Shown here: positions 15,560-22,978 of the stretch, in pieces
Numbering within the stretch: position 1 is the first letter of the stretch
How the letters are laid out: each line of letters starts with the position of its first letter
From: Micromonospora sp. H61
GTDB taxonomy: Bacteria > Actinomycetota > Actinomycetes > Mycobacteriales > Micromonosporaceae
Length of the DNA stretch: 40,665 nt
Direction: 5' to 3'
Assembly (NCBI RefSeq): GCF_018070325.1
Contig: NZ_JAGPXY010000063.1
Coordinates: 1-40,665, forward strand
Notes under the pieces: generated by a model
What the model was told of the DNA's origin: nothing
Databases searched by the model: none
What the model saw: only the letters and a program-made list of their open reading frames with translations
Made by a program: the position numbers and the translations under genes

Positions 15560-17704
15560 GTGGACTTTCCGGAGCTGGCCGCCCGCACCCGCCGGTTCAG
15601 CCACGGCGCGCCACGCGCTGTCTCGGTGGCTGAGGACGGCTCCCGGGTGATCTTCCTGCGCTCCGCCGGCCCCGAGGATCCGGCGGACGCGCTCTGGCTG
15701 CTGGACGTGGCCACCGGCGAGGAGCAGCTGGTCGCCGACCCGGCGACCCTGCTGGGCGAGGGCGGGGACGTCCGCTCCCTCTCCCCCGGCGAACGCGCGC
15801 TACGCGAGCGGCTGCGGCTCAGCGCCGCCGGCATCGGCTCGTACGCGTTGGACGCGGCCGGCCGGGTTGCGGTGTTCGCGCTGGCCGGGCGGTTGTTCCG
15901 GGCCGATCTGGTGCACGGCGACGTGGTGGAGGTGGCGGCCGTCGGCCCGGTGCTGGACCCTCGCCCGGACCCGAGCGGGCAGCGGCTGGCGTACGTGACG
16001 GACGCCGCCGAGGGTGTGCGCCGGGGTGAGCTGCGGGTGATCGACCCCGACGGCACCGACACCCTGCTGGCCGGCGAGGACGCCGGGGTGAGCTGGGGGT
16101 TGGCCGAGCACATCGCGGCAGAGGAGTTCGGCCGGTTCCGGGGGTACTGGTGGGCGCCCGACAGCCGTTCGGTGCTCGCCGCCCGGGTCGACGAGTCCCG
16201 CCTGGAGCGGTGGCACCTGCACGACCCGGCCGAGCCGGCGAGCCCGCCGACCGCTGTCGCGTACCCCCGGGCCGGTGGCCCGAACGCGGAGGTCAGCCTG
16301 CACCTGCTGGACCTGGACGACGGCTGGGTCGACGTGCACTGGGACCGGGAGACCTACCCGTACCTGACCGGAGTCAGCTGGGGTGAGGGCAGTCCGTTGA
16401 TCACAGTGCTGCGCCGCTCGCAGCAGCACGGGCTGGTGCTGGCGGTGGACCCGCGCACTGGTGAGACGCAGGTGCACGCCGAGCTGGCCGATCCGCGCTG
16501 GGTCGAGCCGATCGCCGGCACGCCCGCGCACCTGCCGGACGGCCGGGTGCTGGTCGGTGGGGAACTGGCCCACGACGGGTACGACGCCCGGTGCCTGTTC
16601 GCGGACGGCACCCTGCTCACCCCGCCGTCGCTGTACGTACGACGGGTGGTGGGTCGGCTTCCGGCCGCCACCGGCCCGGCGGACCTGCTGGTGGAGGCGA
16701 GCGACGGCGAGCCGAGCGAACGGCACCTGTTCCGGGTCCGCACCACCATCGGCGGTGGGGTGGACGCGCGCCGGCTCACCACCGACTCCGGCTGGTACAC
16801 CGCAGCGGTGGGCGGTGACGTGCTGGCCGTCGGCGTCGCGTCGTTGGATCACGCCGGGGTGCGCTGGACGGTGCGCCGCGGCGATCAGGAGATCGCCGAG
16901 CTGCGCTCGTTCGCCGCCGTCCCGCCGTACGCTCCACTACCACTGCTGGAACGGGTGACCGATCGGCGGTTGCCGGCGGCGGTGCTCTATCCCGACAACC
17001 ACGTGACGGGCCGGCGGCTGCCGGTGCTGCTGGACATCTACGGCGGCCCGGGGCACCAGGAGGTCGTGGCGGCGCGGGCCGCGTGGTTGGAGCGGCAGTG
17101 GTGGGCCGACGCCGGGTTCGCGGTGGTCACCATCGACAACCGGGGTACGCCGGGCGTGGCGCCGTCGTTCGAGAAGGCGATCCACCGGCGGGTCGCCGAC
17201 GTGATCCTGACCGACCAGATCGACGCGCTCACCGCGCTCGCCGGCAAGCACCCGGACCTGGACCTGGGCCGGGTAGGGGTGCGCGGTTGGTCGTTCGGCG
17301 GGTGGTTGGCCGGGTTGGCGGTGCTGCGACACCCGGAGCTGTTCCGGTGCGGGATCGCGGGTGCCCCGGTGACCGACTGGGCGCTGTACGACACCGCGTA
17401 CACCGAGCGTTATCTGGGGTTGCCGGAAGACGGCCTGGACATCTACGCGCACCACTCGCTCGTCGAGTTGGCCGCCGAGCCGGTCACCAGCCCGGACCAG
17501 GCCCGGCCGTTGCTGCTGGTGCACGGCATGGCCGACGACAACGTGGTGGCCGCGCACACGCTCCGGCTCTCGGCTGCCCTGCTGAGCACCGGCCGACCGC
17601 ACGCCGTGCTGCCGTTGACCGGGGCCACCCACCTGGCCGCGAACGGCACCGCCGAGCGGCTGCTTCCCCTGGAACTCGACTTCCTCCGGACCCACCTGCT
17701 GTAG
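15560..17704 (+). CDS. S9 family peptidase, dipeptidyl-peptidase IV-like
   Basis: 714-residue serine exo/oligopeptidase with an N-terminal eight-bladed beta-propeller (about 40-470) and a C-terminal alpha/beta hydrolase domain. The triad is S578 (GWSFGG), D659 (HGMADDNV) and H691 (GATHLA). The D-to-H spacing of 32 residues equals that of mammalian DPP-IV. The double Glu at 188-189 (AEEFGRFRGYWW) matches the motif that anchors the substrate N-terminus, so dipeptidyl-peptidase activity is likely. No signal peptide, so presumably cytoplasmic. Its last 30 bases recur 417 bp downstream (18086-18115), see that entry. Confidence 0.92.
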   Translation: MDFPELAARTRRFSHGAPRAVSVAEDGSRVIFLRSAGPEDPADALWLLDVATGEEQLVADPATLLGEGGDVRSLSPGERALRERLRLSAAGIGSYALDAAGRVAVFALAGRLFRADLVHGDVVEVAAVGPVLDPRPDPSGQRLAYVTDAAEGVRRGELRVIDPDGTDTLLAGEDAGVSWGLAEHIAAEEFGRFRGYWWAPDSRSVLAARVDESRLERWHLHDPAEPASPPTAVAYPRAGGPNAEVSLHLLDLDDGWVDVHWDRETYPYLTGVSWGEGSPLITVLRRSQQHGLVLAVDPRTGETQVHAELADPRWVEPIAGTPAHLPDGRVLVGGELAHDGYDARCLFADGTLLTPPSLYVRRVVGRLPAATGPADLLVEASDGEPSERHLFRVRTTIGGGVDARRLTTDSGWYTAAVGGDVLAVGVASLDHAGVRWTVRRGDQEIAELRSFAAVPPYAPLPLLERVTDRRLPAAVLYPDNHVTGRRLPVLLDIYGGPGHQEVVAARAAWLERQWWADAGFAVVTIDNRGTPGVAPSFEKAIHRRVADVILTDQIDALTALAGKHPDLDLGRVGVRGWSFGGWLAGLAVLRHPELFRCGIAGAPVTDWALYDTAYTERYLGLPEDGLDIYAHHSLVELAAEPVTSPDQARPLLLVHGMADDNVVAAHTLRLSAALLSTGRPHAVLPLTGATHLAANGTAERLLPLELDFLRTHLL
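17669..17698 (+). repeat. Direct repeat, copy 1: 3' end of the S9 peptidase gene
   Basis: These 30 bases encode LELDFLRTHL and match 18086-18115 at 27 of 30 positions in the same orientation. The two copies bracket about 390 bp holding a gene remnant and the DUF1737 gene. Confidence 0.75.
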
Positions 17705-17710
17705 GCAGCA

Positions 17711-17797
17711 TTCGATAAGTGGGTTCGGCACACCGAGCTCGACATCGCTGCGCCGATGATCCACGATTTCCTGGACCGCGCCATCGGTCGTTCCTGA
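17711..17797 (+). pseudogene. Remnant of a C-terminal coding end, unknown gene
   Basis: An open frame from 17711 to TGA 17795-17797 reads FDKWVRHTELDIAAPMIHDF and then LDRAIGRS. It has protein-like composition but no start codon or ribosome binding site, and begins seven bases after the S9 stop. I read it as the last 28 codons of a gene whose body is gone. The parent family is not recognised. Confidence 0.4.
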
Positions 17798-17874
17798 ACG
17801 CACAGCCCCGCGCGCAACAAGACGGGATGTCAGCCGGGACCACGCTCTGGCATCCGAGCAGGGACAATTCGGCG

Positions 17875-18078
17875 GTGTCGGATTTCACGAAGCCCCTCGG
17901 CTACCGCCTCATCACCGGGCCCGATGATGCTGAGTTCTGCGCCCGCGTCAGCGCGCTTCTCGATCAGGGCTATCGGCTGCACGGGTCGCCGGCGCTGACC
18001 TTCGACGGCGAACGCGTCATCGCCGCTCAGGCGTTGGTGCTGCCGCGCCCCGCCGGCTCCGCGGGGAGCGCTGAGTAG
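17875..18078 (+). CDS. DUF1737 domain-containing small protein
   Basis: 67 residues; YRLITGPDDAEFCARVSALL followed by DQGYRLHGSPALTFDGERVIAAQALV is the complete DUF1737 fold signature, a small domain of unknown function often found alone. GTG 17875 is supported by GACAAT at 17863-17868 six bases upstream (leaderless arrangement); ATG 17827 is an in-frame alternative with a less family-like extension. The C-terminus (PRPAGSAGSAE) is low complexity. The gene sits between two copies of the S9 gene tail and so may have arrived by insertion or duplication. Confidence 0.75.
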   Translation: MSDFTKPLGYRLITGPDDAEFCARVSALLDQGYRLHGSPALTFDGERVIAAQALVLPRPAGSAGSAE

Positions 18079-18085
18079 AGACGCC

Positions 18086-18121
18086 CTGAAACTCGACTTC
18101 CTCCGTACCCATCTGGGGTGA
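18086..18121 (+). pseudogene. Second copy of the S9 peptidase gene tail
   Basis: CTG at 18086 through TGA 18119-18121 encodes LKLDFLRTHLG, nearly the S9 C-terminus LELDFLRTHLL, with 27 of the first 30 bases identical. No upstream S9 coding sequence accompanies it. It is either the original gene end displaced by an insertion or the scar of a tandem duplication followed by deletion. Confidence 0.65.
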
Positions 18122-18166
18122 ACCCGCCACGCCCGCGGCGCCTGGCCCGCTGCGGCAGGCTGACGA

Positions 18167-18550
18167 TCACCAACGTTCCACGAGGTGTTCCCGGCCCTGT
18201 GGCGGATCGTACGGTTCCGGCCAGTAGTCGATGATCTTGCTGATCAGCCCATGCTCGGACATCTCCAGCCAGACGCACGCGTCCTGCCGCTCGTCACCGA
18301 CGCGAACGTCGAGCAACAGGGCGGCGACCCGGCCATCGGCGATCACCCGTCGCGGCCGGAGGTGCCAGTCGCCGGGATACTCGGTGTTGAACCGCAGGAA
18401 CGCGTCCTTACCGCGAATGCGCTCCCGAGTCTGCGGCATCTCGTAGACCACGTCATCGGTGAGCAGGACTGCCAACCCGGACCAGTCGCGGCGCTCCAGA
18501 AGATCAACGTAGGCGTGGGCGGCCTGCCGGGCCGTCGAGGTGTCGTCCAC
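18167..18550 (-). CDS. NTF2-like / SnoaL-like protein (nuclear transport factor 2 family)
   Basis: About 127 residues forming a cone-shaped alpha+beta NTF2-like domain: helix ARQAAHAYVDLLERRDWSGLAVLLTDDVVYEMP, then the pocket-forming strands (IRGKDAFLRFNTEYPGDW, RRVIADGRVAALLLDVRVG, ACVWLEMSEHGLISKIIDYW). Members are isomerases, hydrolases or ligand binders; the function here is unknown. GTG 18550 is chosen because TAGGGT ends seven bases upstream (leaderless); TTG 18580 is the longer alternative. It lies downstream of the hxlR-type gene on the same strand with an 81-base gap and could respond to the same regulator. Confidence 0.78.
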   Translation of the reverse strand: MDDTSTARQAAHAYVDLLERRDWSGLAVLLTDDVVYEMPQTRERIRGKDAFLRFNTEYPGDWHLRPRRVIADGRVAALLLDVRVGDERQDACVWLEMSEHGLISKIIDYWPEPYDPPQGREHLVERW

Positions 18551-18631
18551 GACGCGGACCCTAGCCTCCACCAGCGACAATCTCGCGAGCCCTCGGCGGG
18601 CTCAACCCCGGGCGAGACGTCTCCTCAGTTC

Positions 18632-19030
18632 TCAGGGGCGTGCGTCGTACTGGGTCCGGGCTTCGAAGACGCGGTCCATGTGCGTCTCCGCCCAGTTCTT
18701 GATCGCGATCATGACCGGGAACAGTTCATGGCCGAGCGGGGTGAGCTCGTAGTCGACGCGGACCGGCACCGAGGCAGTGACCGTGCGGGTGACCAGGCCG
18801 TCGCGCTCCAGGGTGCGCAGGGTCTGGGTGAGCATCTTCTGGCTGACGCCAGCGATGCGCTGGGCGAGCTCGCCGTGCCGCTGCGGGCCGCTGACGAGCG
18901 CCGGGATCACCAGGGCGACCCACTTGTCGGTGAGCCTGCTCAACAGCTCACGGGTCGGGCACTGCTCCAGGAACGCGTCGTAGTCACGTTTGGCCTGTTC
19001 GCGGCGTTGCGCTGCGGTCGACGTCGCCAT
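18632..19030 (-). CDS. HxlR family transcriptional regulator
   Basis: 132-residue winged-helix regulator. The family hallmarks are QCPTRELLSRLTDKWVALVIPAL, the recognition helix region GVSQKMLTQTLRTLERDGLVTRTV and the wing VPVRVDYELTPLGHELFPVM. One N-terminal Cys (C32 or so) is in the position used for redox or electrophile sensing by several HxlR proteins, but a single Cys is not proof. ATG 19030 has GGAGGTAAGA directly upstream; ATG 19057 lies within the likely operator and is rejected. It is divergent from an MDR oxidoreductase, the common arrangement for a self-regulating HxlR unit. Confidence 0.92.
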   Translation of the reverse strand: MATSTAAQRREQAKRDYDAFLEQCPTRELLSRLTDKWVALVIPALVSGPQRHGELAQRIAGVSQKMLTQTLRTLERDGLVTRTVTASVPVRVDYELTPLGHELFPVMIAIKNWAETHMDRVFEARTQYDARP

Positions 19031-19044
19031 TCTTACCTCCGTTG

Positions 19045-19069
19045 GTGCCCTAGGCACTTTAAGGTACCT
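19045..19069. promoter_or_regulatory. Candidate HxlR operator region
   Basis: The perfect dyad GTGCC-CTA-GGCAC at 19045-19057 is followed by the palindrome AGGTACCT at 19062-19069, both inside the 105-base divergent spacer. They sit just upstream of the regulator start. That they bind this HxlR protein is inferred from position. Confidence 0.5.
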
Positions 19070-19135
19070 GCTTTCTCATAGTGCCGATGATTCGTACGGT
19101 CGTGGTGATCACGAAATCCCACGAAGGAGACGGCG

Positions 19136-20038
19136 ATGCGCGCAATCAGCTATGCGGAGTTCGGAGGGCCGGAGGTCCTGCAGGTGGCCGAGGTGCCGGT
19201 GCCCGAGCCTGGGCCGGGGCAGGTGCGGGTGCGGGTCGCGGCGTCGGTCGTCCATCCGGTCGATCTGATGGTCCGCTCCGGTCGGTTCCCGGCCCCGTTG
19301 CCAACCGGCCTGCCGTACACGCCGGGTTGGGACGTCGCCGGCAGCGTCGACGCGATCGGCCCGTCGGTCGACGAGTTCACGACCGGCGACGAGGTCATCG
19401 GCTTCTCACCGTGGCTGCAAACCACTGTCGGCGCCCACGCGGAGTACGTGGTCCTCGACGCCGCCTGGCTGACCTCCGCGCCCGCCGGTGTCCCCGCCAC
19501 CGAGGCGGCGACCCTGCCGACCAATGGCCTCGCCGCCGCCCAGGCACTCGACCTGCTCGCGCTCCCCGCGGGTTCGACAGTGCTCGTCACCGGCGCCGCC
19601 GGGCAGGTCGGTGGGTTCGTTCTGGCGCTGGCCCGGACGGCCGGTCTGCACGCCACGGGACTCGCCGGAGCCGACGACCGCGAGTTCGTCGAGTCGCTGG
19701 GTGCCGCGTTCCTGTCGCGCTCCGACGATCCGACGGGGACATTCGACGCGGTCATCGACCTGGCGGTGATCGGCTCCTCGTTGCTGGACCTCATTCGGGA
19801 CGGCGGCGGCTACCTGGCCGCGTCACCACCGCTACGCCCGGAGCCGGTGCGCGGAATCCGGACCGTCGCGCTGGAGGTGCCACCGGACGGAACCCGGCTG
19901 GGCGAACTGGTCAAACTCGTCACCAGCGGCGACATCCCGCTCCGGGTCGCTGACGTGTACCCCTTCGCCGACGCGGCGACCTCCCACGAGCGGCTGGCCC
20001 AAGGCGGCGTGCGCGGCGGCGTGGTGATCGTCCCCTGA
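19136..20038 (+). CDS. NADP-dependent MDR-family oxidoreductase (quinone reductase-like)
   Basis: 300 residues of the zinc-independent medium-chain dehydrogenase/reductase superfamily, close to quinone oxidoreductases. The N-terminal GroES-like part has GPEVLQVAEVPVPEPGPGQV and PYTPGWDVAGSVDAIG; the nucleotide-binding motif GAAGQVGG is at 153-160. The catalytic-zinc Cys is absent, as expected for quinone reductases. ATG 19136 has GAAGGAGA upstream. Divergent from the hxlR-type gene, so it is probably induced by an electrophile or quinone that this regulator senses. Confidence 0.9.
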   Translation: MRAISYAEFGGPEVLQVAEVPVPEPGPGQVRVRVAASVVHPVDLMVRSGRFPAPLPTGLPYTPGWDVAGSVDAIGPSVDEFTTGDEVIGFSPWLQTTVGAHAEYVVLDAAWLTSAPAGVPATEAATLPTNGLAAAQALDLLALPAGSTVLVTGAAGQVGGFVLALARTAGLHATGLAGADDREFVESLGAAFLSRSDDPTGTFDAVIDLAVIGSSLLDLIRDGGGYLAASPPLRPEPVRGIRTVALEVPPDGTRLGELVKLVTSGDIPLRVADVYPFADAATSHERLAQGGVRGGVVIVP

Positions 20039-20067
20039 TCCGCCGCAGCGAAAGCTCGATGAGGGGC

Positions 20068-20098
20068 TTGCATCTCAAGCCGCTTGAGATCGCATAGT
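20068..20098 (+). promoter_or_regulatory. MerR-type promoter: 19-bp spacer with central dyad
   Basis: -35 TTGCAT (20068-20073) and -10 CATAGT (20093-20098) are separated by 19 bp, the abnormal spacing that MerR-family activators correct by twisting DNA. The spacer contains the dyad ATCTCAAG-CCG-CTTGAGAT at 20072-20090. Predicted transcription starts at about 20105-20106, the first base of the GTG at 20106. It therefore looks like an autoregulated, leaderless merR gene. Confidence 0.75.
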
Positions 20099-20105
20099 GG
20101 GCGTC

Positions 20106-21098
20106 GTGGACGGAAACGAGCTGTACACCATCGGAGATGTCGCCCGGCGGACCGGCCTGAGCGTCAGCGCGGTCCGGTACTACGCGGACGCCGGTGTCGT
20201 CATGCCGGCCGCCAGCACGCCGGCCGGCCACCGCCGGTACGACGTGTCGGCCATCGCCCGGCTGGAACTGGTCCGGACGCTGCGGGAACTCGACGCCGGC
20301 CTGGACGAGATCCGGCGGGTGCTGGCCGGCGAGGCGCCGCTACGAGAGCTGGCCGCCACCCACCTGGCCCTGCTGGCACGGCAGGAGGCACGGCTGCGCA
20401 GCCGGCGCGCGGTGCTGTCGGCCATCCTGCGGCAGGACTCCACTGCCGAGCAGGTCACGCTGATGCACAAACTGGTCGGCATGTCGGACGAGGAACGCGA
20501 CCGGCTGATCGACGAGTTCTGGACCGAGGTCTCCGCCGGCTGGGAGCCGCCGGAGCGGATGGTCGAGTGGTGGCGGGCGGCCCGACCGGAGCTGCCCGAC
20601 CATCCCACCGCTGCCCAGCTGGAGGCGTGGATCGAGCTGGCCGAGTTGGTCCGGGACACCGAGGTCCGGCAGACCGTACGCCGCGAGTTGCACGAGGCGT
20701 GCACCACCGGGGCCGGGCCGCTGATGACCTCGTCGCCGATGCTGGACGCCCTGGAGGAGGGCGCGGCGATCGGCCAGCCGGTGATGGACGCGGCGCGTGA
20801 GCGGGTGTCGCCGGACTCGCCCAGGGGCCGGGAGATCGCCGACCAGTGGATCGGGTGGCTGACCGGCATCTTCGCGACGCCGGACAGCCCCGGGATCCCG
20901 GACACGCCCGAGTTCCGGATCCAGGCCGCCGACCAGATGCGCAAGGGCGCGGAGTGGGACCGCACGCCGCCGGAGCAGGAGGGGCCGTTCGACAGGTACC
21001 TGGAGTTGATCGGCACAGTGAACGACGCGCCGCCGGAGCGGTTCCCCTACGAGTGGCTGGCCGAGGCACTGCGCGCGTCCGCCGTGCCGGCGTCCTGA
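20106..21098 (+). CDS. MerR family transcriptional regulator with long C-terminal effector domain
   Basis: 330 residues. The N-terminal winged helix (YTIGDVARRTGLSVSAVRYY through GHRRYDVSAIARLELV) is followed by the MerR coiled-coil dimerisation helix (about 85-115) and a large mostly helical domain of about 200 residues. That domain resembles no sensor I can name; it is Trp- and Glu-rich (EFWTEVSAGWEPPERMVEWW) and may bind a hydrophobic ligand, like TipA-type MerR proteins. GTG 20106 matches the predicted transcription start; GTG 20097 lies inside the -10 box. No other gene shares the transcript, so the visible target is its own promoter. Confidence 0.88.
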   Translation: MDGNELYTIGDVARRTGLSVSAVRYYADAGVVMPAASTPAGHRRYDVSAIARLELVRTLRELDAGLDEIRRVLAGEAPLRELAATHLALLARQEARLRSRRAVLSAILRQDSTAEQVTLMHKLVGMSDEERDRLIDEFWTEVSAGWEPPERMVEWWRAARPELPDHPTAAQLEAWIELAELVRDTEVRQTVRRELHEACTTGAGPLMTSSPMLDALEEGAAIGQPVMDAARERVSPDSPRGREIADQWIGWLTGIFATPDSPGIPDTPEFRIQAADQMRKGAEWDRTPPEQEGPFDRYLELIGTVNDAPPERFPYEWLAEALRASAVPAS

Positions 21099-21138
21099 TC
21101 GCCGATCCGCGGCCCGACACGTTGGCTCACCTGGTCAG

Positions 21139-21160
21139 GCGGCGGGGGGAAAAACGCCGC
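21139..21160. terminator. Weak hairpin between merR and xylB (convergent)
   Basis: GCGGCG (21139-21144) pairs with CGCCGC (21155-21160) across a 10-base loop rich in G and A. It is the only hairpin seen in the 149-base convergent gap; the loop is long, so confidence is low. Confidence 0.3.
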
Positions 21161-21247
21161 GAGCCGGACGGTGACGCGCATCGGCAACTCCTTGAGGTCA
21201 GGAACCATGCCGAGCCTTAATCCGGGAACTCCTGCTCGGACGTGCCG

Positions 21248-22666
21248 TCAATGAGCGTGGTCGAGGACGTTTGCGCGGGCGACGGCGTACCGCTCGCGGA
21301 CAGCCGGCACAGCGTCGGCGTCGTACACCTCGACCTGCCCGACCGTCCACGCCGGCGGTCGCTGCCCGCCCGACACCACCCAGGCCGCCTGGCGGGCGGC
21401 GCCGTCCGCGACGTACTCCCCCATCGGTGGAGGGACGAGCACGGGGCAGCCGAAGACCGTAGGCGCGATCCGGCGCACCGCCTCCGAGCGGGCGCCGCCG
21501 CCGACCAGGACGACCCGGTTGACCGTCGCGCCCTGCGCGATCATCGCATCCAGCCCGTCGGCGAGTGAGCACAGAATGCCCTCCACCGCCGCACGGGCCA
21601 GGTGCGCGGGGGTCGAGGTCCGCAGGGTCAGGCCGTGCACGGCTCCGGTGGCGTGTGGGCGGTTCGGTGTGCGCTCCCCCTCCAGGTAGGGCACCAGGGC
21701 CAGCCCGTCGGCGCCCGGCGGGGCGGACAGCGCCAGCGCGGACAGCTCCGCATGGTCCACCCGCAGCATGGTCGCAGCCGCGTCCAGCACCCGGGCGGCG
21801 TTGAGCGTGCACACCACCGGCAGGAAACGGCCGGTCGTATCGGCGAACCCGGCCACGATTCCGCTCGCGTCGGCGGCCGGCACGTCAGAAACGGTCGACA
21901 CGATGCCAGAGGTGCCGATCGACACGATGACGTCGCCCGATTCGGCGCCGACACCCAGCGCCGCCGCGGCGCAGTCGCCAGCGCCGGGACCCAGCGGCGC
22001 GCCGGTGCGCAGGTGCCCGGCCCGGTCGGTCGGCCCGAGCACCTGCGGCAGCAGCAAGCCATCCCGACCGAACGCCAACTGGATCAGGTCCGAACGGTAC
22101 GCACCGGTCGCGGCCGACCAGTACCCGGTTCCGCTGGCGTCGCTGCGGTCGGTGCGCAGAGCATCCAGCCCCGGCGCGCCGGCCAGACGCCAGGTCAGCC
22201 AGTCGTGCGGCAGACACACCGCAGCCGTACGGGCGGCGTTCTCCGGCTCGACCGAGGCCAACCAGCGCAGCTTGCTGACGGTGAAGCTGGCCACCGGCAC
22301 CAGGCCGACCGCCTCCGCCCAGGCTCGCCGCCCGGCCTCGCCGCCGCCGAGATCCGAGATCAGGTCGACGGCGGCGCCGGCCGAGCGGGTGTCGTTCCAC
22401 AGCAAGGCGTCCCGAACCACGGCCCCTTCGGCGTCCAGGCACACCATGCCTTGCTGCTGCCCGGCGACCGAGGCGGCCGCCACGTCGTCCAGACCGCCAG
22501 CCTGTGCGACCGCGTCGGACAGCGCCGCCTCCCACGCGGCCGGCGGCACAGCGGTGCCGCGCGGGTGCGGTGCGCGACCCTCGCGTACCAGCTTCCCGGT
22601 CTCGGCGTCGCGGATGACGACCTTGCATGACTGGGTCGACGAGTCGACCCCGGCGACGAGCGGCAC
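21248..22666 (-). CDS. xylB: Xylulokinase (FGGY family)
   Basis: Cytosolic ATP-dependent kinase converting D-xylulose to D-xylulose 5-phosphate. Of 472 residues, the N-terminal ATPase fold opens with GVDSSTQSCKVVIRD, then AWEAALSDAV and SVAGQQQGMVCLD (substrate loop); the C-terminal half carries GLALVPYLEGERTPNRPHATGAVHGLT and VVLVGGGARSEAVRRI, the usual FGGY signatures. Start is GTG 22666 after GGGAGGAAC. There is no xylA, ROK regulator or sugar transporter next to it, unlike the usual xylA-xylB-xylR locus, so it is an orphan here. A strong promoter with a ROK-type operator lies about 180 bases upstream. Confidence 0.92.
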   Translation of the reverse strand: MPLVAGVDSSTQSCKVVIRDAETGKLVREGRAPHPRGTAVPPAAWEAALSDAVAQAGGLDDVAAASVAGQQQGMVCLDAEGAVVRDALLWNDTRSAGAAVDLISDLGGGEAGRRAWAEAVGLVPVASFTVSKLRWLASVEPENAARTAAVCLPHDWLTWRLAGAPGLDALRTDRSDASGTGYWSAATGAYRSDLIQLAFGRDGLLLPQVLGPTDRAGHLRTGAPLGPGAGDCAAAALGVGAESGDVIVSIGTSGIVSTVSDVPAADASGIVAGFADTTGRFLPVVCTLNAARVLDAAATMLRVDHAELSALALSAPPGADGLALVPYLEGERTPNRPHATGAVHGLTLRTSTPAHLARAAVEGILCSLADGLDAMIAQGATVNRVVLVGGGARSEAVRRIAPTVFGCPVLVPPPMGEYVADGAARQAAWVVSGGQRPPAWTVGQVEVYDADAVPAVRERYAVARANVLDHAH

Positions 22667-22831
22667 CGTTCCTCCCGGGGGTTGTCGATGACTGGTCAGA
22701 TGGCGTGATTGGGAGGGGGCGGATCAGGTAAGCGACGGCGATCCGGACGAGCGGGCGTTGTGTTCGTCGCGGGCGGTCGAGTCCGAGCCGAACCAGATCT
22801 AGTCATCGTCGTGGCAGGTCACGGCAACGGG

Positions 22832-22880
22832 CAAATTTGTTCAACGGCTGAATTATTTGACGGTCGCACAGCGTTGTCAA
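22832..22880 (-). promoter_or_regulatory. Strong xylB promoter with ROK/XylR-like operator
   Basis: On the minus strand, TTGACA (22875-22880) and AATAAT (22852-22857) are 17 bp apart, near consensus and unusual in this GC-rich genome. Overlapping the -10 and downstream is the imperfect dyad TTCA-ACGGC-TGAA (22840-22852), flanked by CAAAT (22832-22836) and ATTTG (22855-22859). That is the AT-rich layout of XylR/ROK operators. The 312-base gap 22667-22978 otherwise holds an untranslated leader of about 180 bases in which I see no ORF or riboswitch. Confidence 0.65.
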
Positions 22881-22978
22881 GACTGCGCGTCGCGATGCCA
22901 GCGTCGGAGCTGACGCCCTGGCGGACGGCGATCGCCCCGCCTGAATCGGGGGGTACTCCCCTGGGGTAGGCCGCAGAC

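Noticed and set aside
22667..22978. Riboswitch or small RNA in the xylB leader
   Set aside because: No recognised aptamer motif or stable extended structure was found by eye; the spacer is explained by promoter and leader.
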